Source of the DNA: Ardenticatenia bacterium
Lineage (GTDB): Bacteria > Chloroflexota > Anaerolineae > Aggregatilineales > Aggregatilineaceae
Direction: 5' to 3'
Length of the DNA: 6,130 bases
Assembly: GCA_026984385.1 (NCBI GenBank)
Contig: JALSSH010000620.1
Span: 1-6,130 of the forward strand
This document shows positions 1 through 5,043 of this stretch, one piece after another. The notes below the pieces were generated by a model. That model searched no databases and was not told the DNA's origin. It saw only the letters and a list, made by a program, of their open reading frames with translations. The position numbers were made by a program, and so were the translations under genes. Position 1 is the stretch's first letter; every line of letters begins with the position of its first letter.

Positions 1-162
1 TTACATCCCTGAGGCGCGTCGTTTCTTCGCTGTGCACTTTGACCAGGCTTTCCAATTGCTCATTACTTGACTTTGCAATCGCCCTGGGGTACTCGCCGAC
101 AGCTCGTGTGTAGAATGTGTTCTCGATTAAAATTGATAAGCTCTGCCCCAGACTGCGCGTGG
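1..162. other. Upstream region with no confident gene
   Basis: No complete gene is visible here. Two incomplete reading frames touch the left edge. On the plus strand, the frame starting at base 2 reads 22 codons to a TGA at 68-70, with a tail containing PEARRFFAVHF, and could be the C-terminus of a gene ending just before the 163-191 promoter. On the minus strand, a frame is open for 68 codons from an ATG at 205-203 to the window edge, containing TFYTRAVGEYPRAIAK, but the ATG has no Shine-Dalgarno sequence and overlaps the promoter and leader of the next gene. The two overlap, so at most one is real. The plus-strand tail fits the layout better. I recognise neither product. Confidence 0.3.
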
Positions 163-191
163 TTGACTGCGATTTTGGGGCGGGGTATAAT
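163..191 (+). promoter_or_regulatory. Sigma70-type promoter for the DUF4388 gene
   Basis: TTGACT at 163-168 (five of six matches to the -35 consensus) is followed by a 17-base spacer and a perfect TATAAT at 186-191. Transcription should start near 198, giving a leader of about 78 bases before the ATG at 276. This is the best promoter in the window, and it implies housekeeping-sigma transcription of the DUF4388 gene and perhaps the genes after it. Seen in the sequence; activity is inferred. Confidence 0.8.
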
Positions 192-204
192 GCCGACAAC
201 CGCA

Positions 205-241
205 TAAGTGGGTGACGCTCGCGCCAAAACACGCCCACTTG
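205..241 (+). promoter_or_regulatory. Hairpin in the 5' leader of the DUF4388 gene
   Basis: AAGTGGG at 206-212 is the exact reverse complement of CCCACTT at 234-240. Adding T213-G233, G214-C232 and T205-G241 gives a stem of about 10 pairs with two wobbles and a 17-base loop. It begins only a few bases after the predicted transcription start and ends about 35 bases before the ATG. It could stabilise the mRNA or bind a regulator. No U-tract follows, so it is not a terminator. Confidence 0.45.
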
Positions 242-275
242 AACATGATACCCCAGGGTTAGGACACGAGAAGAT

Positions 276-1160
276 ATGGCATTAAAAGGCAACCTGGCGG
301 ATTTCAGCACGACGCAGATTCTGAACCTGATCAATCTCGCCAAAAAAACGGGCACGCTGCGCCTATATGAACCGGTGGTGACCAAAGAAACGATCACCGA
401 CGGCACGGGCAAAAAACGCCCTAAGATTATCCCTGGCGCAGAGCGAGCTTCAATCGCTTTCCGCGAAGGACGATTGATCTGGGCGACGATGGGCGACCAA
501 GACGGTCACCTTGCCAGCGTGCTGCACAAAGCCGGTAAGCTCAATGCTGAACAAACGCGCGTCATCCGCGAACGGGGCGCTAAATACTCGGACAAGGCCC
601 TGGCGTTGATGCTCATCAACGCCAATTATGTGACCAAAGCCGACATCGTGCGCAGCATCCGCCAATACACGTTGGACATTGTCTACGACGTGATGAGTTG
701 GAAGGAAGAGCCGTTCGTCTTTGAGGAAGGGGTGGTGCCACCACCGGAACGGATCACTGTGCCCATTGACCTTAAAAACGTGATCATCGAAGGCACGCGC
801 CGTATCCGTGAGCTGCAACCGCTGGAAGAAGAGCTACCCAATCTCGATATGGCGCTCAAATTCCCCGATACCCCAGGCGACAAATTCCGTGGCATCCACC
901 TGAGCGTAGACGAATGGCGCGTCGTCTCCTTCATCAACCCGAAAAACTCCATCCGGCAGATCGCCAAAGCCTGCAATATGACCGACACCGAAATCCGGCG
1001 CGTGGTCTACGGCTTGCTTCAGGCGGGGTTGGTGGAGCTGACCAAACCGCCGACGATGCAGCAAGCGGCCAAAGCCCAAACGCGCGCGCAAAAGCTGCGC
1101 CGCCAGCCGGTCGAGCGTTCGTTGGTGGAGCGCCTGATCGCGCGGATTAAGGAAGTGTAG
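276..1160 (+). CDS. DUF4388 (PATAN) domain protein with C-terminal winged-helix-like domain
   Basis: Cytoplasmic protein of 294 residues with no signal peptide or membrane segment. The N-terminus MALKGNLADFSTTQ and the following NLINLAKKTGTL are the hallmark of DUF4388, the PATAN domain found in bacterial signalling proteins; the domain covers about residues 3-175. Residues 33-57 form a lysine-rich insertion between early strands, before the conserved IAFREGRLIWA stretch (60-70). Residues 209-256 (SVDEWRVVSFI to LLQAGLVEL) look like a winged-helix unit common at the end of these proteins. The tail from 262 is basic and helical. The ATG has AGGA at 261-264 and a purine stretch GAGAAG just before it. 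Family function is poorly defined; in Chloroflexota and Deinococcota these proteins often sit next to small GTPases, as here. A role as scaffold or GTPase partner is inferred. Confidence 0.88.
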   Translation: MALKGNLADFSTTQILNLINLAKKTGTLRLYEPVVTKETITDGTGKKRPKIIPGAERASIAFREGRLIWATMGDQDGHLASVLHKAGKLNAEQTRVIRERGAKYSDKALALMLINANYVTKADIVRSIRQYTLDIVYDVMSWKEEPFVFEEGVVPPPERITVPIDLKNVIIEGTRRIRELQPLEEELPNLDMALKFPDTPGDKFRGIHLSVDEWRVVSFINPKNSIRQIAKACNMTDTEIRRVVYGLLQAGLVELTKPPTMQQAAKAQTRAQKLRRQPVERSLVERLIARIKEV

Positions 1161-1161
1161 G

Positions 1162-1174
1162 AGCGTTTTACGCT
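1162..1174 (+). other. Small hairpin after the DUF4388 gene
   Basis: AGCGT (1162-1166) and ACGCT (1170-1174) are perfect reverse complements around a three-base TTT loop, two bases after the stop codon. A T-rich stretch follows (CTTTATTTATG) but contains no true U-run, so this is at best a weak terminator or mRNA 3' end. Confidence 0.3.
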
Positions 1175-1199
1175 TGAAGTGCTTTATTTATGTTCATTT

Positions 1200-1209
1200 G
1201 CCAATTGGC
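1200..1209. repeat. 10-bp perfect palindrome before the GTPase gene
   Basis: GCCAATTGGC reads the same on both strands and lies 35 bases before the preferred GTPase start at 1245. It could be a small operator, but a 10-bp palindrome can arise by chance. Confidence 0.25.
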
Positions 1210-1244
1210 GATGTAGGCCTGATCTGTAGAGAGTGAGACCGACC

Positions 1245-1787
1245 ATGCCCATGCAAACCGTAAAAATGGTCATCACCGGCCCCTTTAGTGCGGGCAAGAC
1301 CGAATTTATCCGTTCTATCAGCGAAATTGACGTTGTCACCACCGACGAGAATATCTCGCCGGACTCGGCAGAATTCAGCACCAAAGAGCAAACCACTGTG
1401 GCGATGGACTTCGGGCGTATCACGGTGGACGATGACTTGGTGCTCTACCTTTTCGGCACCCCCGGCCAACGCCGCTTTGACTTCATGTGGGAGATTTTGG
1501 CCGAAGGAATGCTCGGCTTCGTTGTGATGGTGGACAGCGCCAAGCCCGAAACCTTCCGCGAGGCCAAAAGCATCCTGGAAACGTTCCGCGCTTATGCTCC
1601 CACTCCCTACGTGGTGGCTGCCAACAAGCAGGACGACCCAGAAGCCTGGACGCCGGAAGATTTGCGGATCGCCTTGCGTATCGAGGACAATGTCAAGTTG
1701 CTGCCCTGTGTGGCAACCGACAAGGAAAGCGTCAAAAACGTTTTGCTAGAGCTGCTATACTCGATCCTGGAAGAGATGGATACCTAA
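1245..1787 (+). CDS. Small Ras-like GTPase of the conservon (CvnD)/MglA-like group
   Basis: A 180-residue, single-domain cytoplasmic GTPase. The P-loop G1 motif is GPFSAGKT (12-19), the G2 threonines are TT (50-51) in a TTVAMDFG block, G3 is FGTPGQ (70-75), G4 is NKQD (127-130) and G5 is probably CVA (155-157). The TTVAMDFGR and LYLFGTPGQ blocks are typical of the ATP/GTP-binding proteins encoded in actinobacterial conservons (CvnD) and related Chloroflexota proteins. G3 lacks the usual aspartate (Gly71), a feature also seen in the MglA-related bacterial group; the catalytic-type Gln75 is present. No lipidation signal or membrane segment is seen. ATG 1245 is preferred over GTG 1233 because GAGTGAG (1231-1237) lies 7 bases before it; ATG 1251 is also possible. 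It follows the DUF4388 gene by 84 bases, so the two probably act together. The output is unknown. Confidence 0.88.
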   Translation: MPMQTVKMVITGPFSAGKTEFIRSISEIDVVTTDENISPDSAEFSTKEQTTVAMDFGRITVDDDLVLYLFGTPGQRRFDFMWEILAEGMLGFVVMVDSAKPETFREAKSILETFRAYAPTPYVVAANKQDDPEAWTPEDLRIALRIEDNVKLLPCVATDKESVKNVLLELLYSILEEMDT

Positions 1788-1798
1788 GTCTAGGTATC
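1779..1798 (+). other. Perfect hairpin overlapping the GTPase stop codon
   Basis: GATACCTA (1779-1786) and TAGGTATC (1791-1798) are perfect reverse complements with a four-base loop. The stem includes the last codons and most of the TAA stop. Only two T residues follow, so it is not a classical terminator. It may protect the mRNA 3' end or mark a processing point between the GTPase and hydrolase cistrons. Confidence 0.4.
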
Positions 1799-1844
1799 TT
1801 GCAGGCTTGGGTAAACAAAGTAGAAACGCTGATGCGATGATTGT

Positions 1845-1885
1845 GCCGCCGGGTGGGGCGCTGCTGAAAGCGCAGCATCGGCGGC
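1845..1885 (+). terminator. GC-rich stem-loop between GTPase and hydrolase genes
   Basis: GCCGCCG (1845-1851) pairs perfectly with CGGCGGC (1879-1885). Inside it, GCTGC (1860-1864) pairs with GCAGC (1872-1876), leaving an asymmetric bulge. TTTGTCCTT follows, a weak T-rich tail. It could be a partial terminator or attenuator lowering expression of the hydrolase, whose ribosome binding site starts about 24 bases downstream. Stem seen directly; function inferred. Confidence 0.4.
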
Positions 1886-1908
1886 TTTGTCCTTGGGCTG
1901 TGTGCCCT

Positions 1909-1916
1909 GGAGGTGA
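1909..1916 (+). promoter_or_regulatory. Strong Shine-Dalgarno deciding the GTG start of the hydrolase
   Basis: GGAGGTGA is an eight-base match to the anti-Shine-Dalgarno sequence, nine bases before GTG 1926. It fixes the start at this GTG rather than a later codon. A short GGGC/GCCC hairpin (1895-1907) lies directly before it. Confidence 0.75.
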
Positions 1917-1925
1917 AAGCCAGCC

Positions 1926-2747
1926 GTGCCGTCTTTGGTGACAGACCCAGGCATCATTCACTATGAAACCTACGGGCGTGGGCGTCCGGTGTTGTTATTG
2001 CACGGTTGGCTTGGCTCGTGGGAGCTTTGGCGAGACACCATCGAGGTGCTGGGCCGCGAGTTCCGCACCTACGCGCTGGACTTCTTCGGCTTTGGCGAGT
2101 CCGGCATTGTGCAAAGCGACGACGATTCGGAACTAGACCGTTCCGCCGCCTTCACCGTCCCTACTTATGTGGAGATGGTTTACCAGTTTATGGAGCGGCT
2201 GGGGATCAAACGCGCACCGTTGATCGGACACTCGATGGGCGGCACGGTTTCGCTCAGCACGGCCATTCGTTACCCCGAGAAAGTGGTCAAAGTCTGCGTC
2301 ATCGGCTCACCGATCAACGGCAATTCGCTCAACTTGTTGCTCAAACTTTCCGGTAACCCGGCCCTGGCCTCGCTTTTTTGGATTTTTGAGGGCAAGGGGC
2401 TGTTGCTCTTTTTGCGCGGTTATAGCTACCTGATGGCGAAAGACGGGCGCGCCATGTCTCAGATGATGGTGAAGGACGTTTCCAAGATCAGTATGGAATC
2501 CTTCTTCCAAAGCATCGGCACACTGCGCAAAACCGACTTGCGCCCCGAACTGCACAAAATCCAAATGCCGGCATTGGGCATGTACGGCAAGCGCGATATC
2601 ATCGTGCGCCCCTCCGAACGCGAAACGCTCAAGCGTGGCGTGCCGCACGCTCAAATTGAATGGTTTGAGGACGCGGGCCACTTCATCATGTTGGATTCGC
2701 CGGAACGCTTCATCACCACGCTGCGCACATGGCTACATCAGCGTTAA
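1926..2747 (+). CDS. Alpha/beta-fold hydrolase
   Basis: A 273-residue hydrolase of the alpha/beta-hydrolase fold, of usual length for the single-domain family. The oxyanion-hole motif is LLHGW (24-28), the nucleophile elbow is GHSMGG (101-106) with Ser103, the probable acid is Asp224 in YGKRD, and the catalytic histidine is His252 in DAGHF. A helical cap lies at about 131-205. It has no signal peptide, so it should be cytoplasmic. GFGESG (55-60) is a further family hallmark. The fold covers esterases, lipases, haloperoxidase-like enzymes and C-C bond hydrolases, and the sequence does not reveal the substrate; the hydrophobic cap (LLLFLRGYSYLM region) hints at a lipophilic one. The GTG start has a strong Shine-Dalgarno. 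It is co-oriented with the GTPase but separated by 138 bases with two hairpins, so a functional link to signalling is uncertain. Confidence 0.9.
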   Translation: MPSLVTDPGIIHYETYGRGRPVLLLHGWLGSWELWRDTIEVLGREFRTYALDFFGFGESGIVQSDDDSELDRSAAFTVPTYVEMVYQFMERLGIKRAPLIGHSMGGTVSLSTAIRYPEKVVKVCVIGSPINGNSLNLLLKLSGNPALASLFWIFEGKGLLLFLRGYSYLMAKDGRAMSQMMVKDVSKISMESFFQSIGTLRKTDLRPELHKIQMPALGMYGKRDIIVRPSERETLKRGVPHAQIEWFEDAGHFIMLDSPERFITTLRTWLHQR

Positions 2748-2771
2748 GGCTTCCGGCAAGCGTAGAAGCCT
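2747..2771. terminator. Probable bidirectional terminator between convergent genes
   Basis: AGGCTTC (2747-2753) and GAAGCCT (2765-2771) form a perfect 7-bp stem with an 11-base loop. The stem begins in the last base of the hydrolase stop codon and lies 20 bases beyond the end of the converging membrane-protein gene. On the plus strand it is followed by TCCCATTTTCC; the minus-strand tail is poor in T. The position between convergent stops supports the call more than the tails do. Confidence 0.55.
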
Positions 2772-2790
2772 CCCATTTTCCACTGCGGCG

Positions 2791-4662
2791 CTAAGGGCGC
2801 ACAACCTCGTAAACCTGTGCGCCGCCCTGCTCATAGACCAACTGTAAATATGGCACATCACCGAGCGCGTCTGCCGTATAAGACGCCGCTTCCGGTGAGG
2901 GCGAACGCCAACGTAGCATATCCGCCAGCGCGTCCGGATTGCCAAACACCTGCGGCACAAGCACATAGTCCACCCCCGCGTTGAGCAAACGTTCCCAATA
3001 AGCGCGCGTTTGTGGGGCGTGCCAAAACGCGCGCAGCGCTTCCTGTTCGGCTTCGACGGTTTCTGTGTGACGGAAAAAGGGTTGCGGGCGGAAATACACC
3101 GTATCTCGCTCACTGATAACGGGCGCCCAATCTCCTTCATGCGGCCCGGGGTGGTTAAGCACGCGCGCGTCGGGTGATGTGTTGTCGCGCAGCCACTGCA
3201 TAGCCCTTACGTCTGCTTCGGAGGAAAACGCCCCGTAAATGTTCAACGAGGTATCTTTGCTGGCGCGCACCAAATCGTTGAAAAAAAACGCGCCCACTGC
3301 GATCCCGATCAGCGCCAGCACGGAAACCGGATAAGCGAGTGCTCGCACTACGCGGTCCGCGTGTAGCGTGTGGGCTAACCAGGCCAGCGCTCCCCCTCCC
3401 AAGATGACATAAGGAATGATCGGGCCGTGCCAGGCCATGCTGAAGGGGTAATCATACTTCCAAAGGAACGATAACGGCTCGGGCGCGATTTTTTCCAGCA
3501 GCCCCAGGGTGGAGAAGTCCAGCAGCGCCACGAGCCACACCGAGGCAAGCAACGCCGACGGTTTGCGTCGCCACACTCCCAACATCGCCCCCAACACGCT
3601 CAGCACAACGATAATTCCGCCGTGCATAATGATCATCGTGCGCCAATGGTGCGGTGAGACGGTAAACGGTGATTCGATATCTGAACCCAACAGATCGCGG
3701 ACGTGCCACAACCAGGGGGCGACAACGCTCAGCGCCAGCGCGGGAACAATCACCACCAACACCAGCCACCGCCGCAGAGCAGGGCGCGGCTTGGCAAGCG
3801 GCAACACAAACAACCAGGGTACATAGCCCACTGCCAGCGCCAGCGTCATATCCGGCTGGCTGAGCGGCACAGCGGCCAGGCTCAGCGCGGCAAAAATCGC
3901 GTCGAGCTTGTGCCCATCGCGCAAATAGCGTAACGCGAAGGTCAAAAACGCCAGCGCAAAACTCAACGCCAGCAATGCGGTGTAGTGCGAATCCAGAAAG
4001 GCGGTCAGCAGCCCTGTTCCGCCCAACGCGGCCAGCATATAAGCGCGGCCCGTGCGCGCCTCGCCCAGCTCACATCCTAGATCGTAGGCGCTCCACACAA
4101 AAAGCACGCCCATCAGCGCGCCCAAGATCATCATCAGCTCATGGAGGCCAAGCGTAAAGCGTGCGCTGAGGTGCGCCACCAAGCCGGTGTAGGCCGGTGA
4201 GTAAAGATATTGAACTTCCGGATGCCAAGGGGCCAGTGTGGTGAAGTCGCCCCCGTCGCGTAGTGTCAGCGCCAGGTAGCCAAAGCCCTGGGCGTCGGTA
4301 TCCAGCGGCACGGGGAGCACCGTAATCAGCGCACCGAAGAGCGCGATCACGACCAGCAAAAAAGCAATATCTCGGTGGCTGGGCCAATGCCAAGCGTCTT
4401 GGCCGCGTGTGCCGTGATGATAGCTGGCGAGCATCCCTGCTGCCAACACCATCGCCGCAAAAATGCCCATCCACGCTCCATCCCCCAGGCGTGCTGTCCA
4501 ACCCCAGAGAGGGGCTAACGCCCAATTTAGGTCAACTACCAGCGCCAAAAAGAGCACCGCTCCCAGCCCTATACGCGCGCCTCGTGTCGGGAGCACAATC
4601 GCGGTGAGTGTGCCGACACTCAACAAAACGCCCGTCGTGATGAGATACGCCCAAAAGATCAT
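2791..4662 (-). CDS. Polytopic membrane protein with C-terminal soluble domain, GT-C glycosyltransferase-like
   Basis: Integral membrane protein of about 623 residues. Roughly 12-14 hydrophobic helices lie between residues 2 and 461, including MIFWAYLITTGVLL at the start. A soluble domain of about 150 residues follows (470-623), with AMQWLRDNT and GVDYVLVPQ. An Asp-rich extracytoplasmic loop after the fourth helix (DTDAQGFGY, Asp121 and Asp123) and the tyrosine-rich EVQYLYSPAY (149-158) resemble the first large loop of GT-C enzymes (PMT/ArnT type), where an aspartate acts on a polyprenyl-linked sugar. This is resemblance of layout, not a firm assignment; large unassigned membrane proteins of this plan are common in Chloroflexota. 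ATG 4662 is preferred over the longer GTG at 4710: GGGGA (4669-4673) is six bases before it, and the predicted transcript starts near 4707. It stands alone, convergent with the hydrolase and divergent from the GntR gene. Confidence 0.8.
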   Translation of the reverse strand: MIFWAYLITTGVLLSVGTLTAIVLPTRGARIGLGAVLFLALVVDLNWALAPLWGWTARLGDGAWMGIFAAMVLAAGMLASYHHGTRGQDAWHWPSHRDIAFLLVVIALFGALITVLPVPLDTDAQGFGYLALTLRDGGDFTTLAPWHPEVQYLYSPAYTGLVAHLSARFTLGLHELMMILGALMGVLFVWSAYDLGCELGEARTGRAYMLAALGGTGLLTAFLDSHYTALLALSFALAFLTFALRYLRDGHKLDAIFAALSLAAVPLSQPDMTLALAVGYVPWLFVLPLAKPRPALRRWLVLVVIVPALALSVVAPWLWHVRDLLGSDIESPFTVSPHHWRTMIIMHGGIIVVLSVLGAMLGVWRRKPSALLASVWLVALLDFSTLGLLEKIAPEPLSFLWKYDYPFSMAWHGPIIPYVILGGGALAWLAHTLHADRVVRALAYPVSVLALIGIAVGAFFFNDLVRASKDTSLNIYGAFSSEADVRAMQWLRDNTSPDARVLNHPGPHEGDWAPVISERDTVYFRPQPFFRHTETVEAEQEALRAFWHAPQTRAYWERLLNAGVDYVLVPQVFGNPDALADMLRWRSPSPEAASYTADALGDVPYLQLVYEQGGAQVYEVVRP

Positions 4663-4668
4663 CGGTTT

Positions 4669-4673
4669 TCCCC
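4669..4673 (-). promoter_or_regulatory. Ribosome binding site favouring ATG 4662
   Basis: On the minus strand GGGGA lies six bases before ATG 4662-4660. The alternative GTG at 4710 would coincide with or precede the predicted transcript start, so the shorter protein is more likely. Confidence 0.5.
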
Positions 4674-4698
4674 ACTCATGTTGCGCGGATTGGGTTCT

Positions 4699-4710
4699 GT
4701 GGTGCACCAC
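4699..4710. repeat. 12-bp perfect palindrome at the predicted transcript start of the membrane-protein gene
   Basis: GTGGTGCACCAC is identical on both strands. It covers the predicted transcription start (near 4707) of the minus-strand gene, a position where a dimeric repressor could block initiation. Function is inferred from position alone. Confidence 0.4.
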
Positions 4711-4713
4711 CCC

Positions 4714-4742
4714 AGTTTAATGAGTCGTGGCCGACTTTTCAA
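4714..4742 (-). promoter_or_regulatory. Candidate promoter for the membrane-protein gene
   Basis: On the minus strand TTGAAA (4742-4737, five of six -35 matches) is followed by a 17-base spacer and TAAACT (4719-4714, four of six -10 matches). Transcription would start near 4707, about 45 bases before ATG 4662. The -35 overlaps the left edge of the inverted-repeat element. Confidence 0.5.
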
Positions 4743-4744
4743 AT

Positions 4745-4929
4745 GTGCGACGCATGGGGTAGTGTATCCCTCGCGGTTGAAATTCAGATGGCGGTCGATG
4801 GCGGCCTTTTTGAGTGCCTGCTCACACGGGCGTTCTTCGCTCAAAATGGCACACGATTACATGCTCTAGTAGGGACACAAAAACCACCCCACAAATTTCA
4901 ACCGTTAAAGCTACACTACCGCGTGCGAC
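4745..4929. mobile_element. MITE-like inverted-repeat element with possible flanking direct repeats
   Basis: Nested inverted repeats frame this stretch. GGTAGTGTA (4758-4766) pairs with TACACTACC (4912-4920), and CGGTTGAAATT (4774-4784) pairs with AATTTCAACCG (4894-4904). The two blocks are separated by exactly seven unmatched bases on each side, so each arm is a 27-base imperfect repeat with 20 matches. GTGCGAC occurs as a direct repeat just outside (4745-4751 and 4923-4929) and could be a target-site duplication, although 2-6 bases separate it from the matched arms. CAAAT/ATTTG (4740-4744, 4931-4935) extends the symmetry further. The interior holds a TTTTGAG/CTCAAAA hairpin (4808-4814, 4840-4846) and a GATGGCGG tandem (4787, 4797). 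No transposase is encoded. A miniature transposable element or degraded IS is the best reading; a large regulatory stem-loop is the alternative. Confidence 0.5.
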
Positions 4930-4932
4930 AAT

Positions 4933-4961
4933 TTGCGCGTTTGCCCGAGTTCCTATACAAT
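4933..4961 (+). promoter_or_regulatory. Candidate promoter for the GntR-family gene
   Basis: TACAAT (4956-4961) matches five of six -10 bases. TTGCGC (4933-4938), 17 bases before it, is a weak -35 with three matches. Transcription would begin near 4968, giving a 76-base leader. A weak -35 is usual where regulation occurs, and the operator-like palindrome begins immediately downstream. Confidence 0.4.
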
Positions 4962-4971
4962 TCTCCGCAAT

Positions 4972-5005
4972 ATCGGATTTATCCAATTTATTGTATTGAT
5001 CCGAT
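4972..5005. promoter_or_regulatory. 34-bp operator-like palindrome before the GntR-family gene
   Basis: ATCGGAT (4972-4978) and ATCCGAT (4999-5005) are perfect reverse complements, and CAAT (4984-4987) and ATTG (4990-4993) are nested on the same centre, between 4988 and 4989. Counting two further AT pairs, 13 of 17 positions match. The site begins about four bases after the predicted transcription start and ends 38 bases before the TTG start. GntR/FadR dimers bind such palindromes, so autorepression is likely. Confidence 0.55.
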
Positions 5006-5033
5006 GATTCACGCGCAGGCGGCGAAGGATATC

Positions 5034-5037
5034 GGAG
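5034..5037 (+). promoter_or_regulatory. Ribosome binding site supporting the TTG start of the GntR gene
   Basis: GGAG lies six bases before TTG 5044. The frame has no ATG or GTG between the upstream in-frame TGA (5005-5007) and the helix-turn-helix region, so TTG is the only plausible start. Confidence 0.6.
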
Positions 5038-5043
5038 CCGGAT

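Noticed and set aside
84..151. CTGGGG/CCCCAG inverted pair upstream of the first promoter
   Set aside because: Six-base arms separated by 56 bases are expected by chance, with no further pairing to extend them.
1166..1194. Possible promoter before the GTPase gene (TTTACG and TATGTT)
   Set aside because: Only four of six matches in each box with a 16-base spacer. Too weak to call without transcript data.
1233..1244. GTG 1233 as the GTPase start
   Set aside because: It adds four residues before the P-loop region and has no good ribosome binding site, while ATG 1245 has GAGTGAG at suitable distance.
2307..2681. Minus-strand frame of 124 codons within the hydrolase gene
   Set aside because: It is the reverse shadow of a gene with intact catalytic motifs, and its His/Gln-rich translation is typical of antisense frames.
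4139..4525. Overlapping 128-codon minus-strand frame in the membrane-protein gene
   Set aside because: Alternate frame of a gene with clear helices in the main frame. Its translation is Arg/Gly-rich without hydrophobic segments or recognisable domains.
4659..4844. A 61-codon minus-strand frame ending just inside the membrane-protein gene
   Set aside because: It lies inside the repeat element and promoter region and overlaps the start of the real gene in another frame. Composition and motifs give no support.
4774..4904. GGTTGAAATT units as CRISPR repeats
   Set aside because: The ending resembles some CRISPR repeats, but there are only two copies, in opposite orientation, with no regular spacers and no cas genes.
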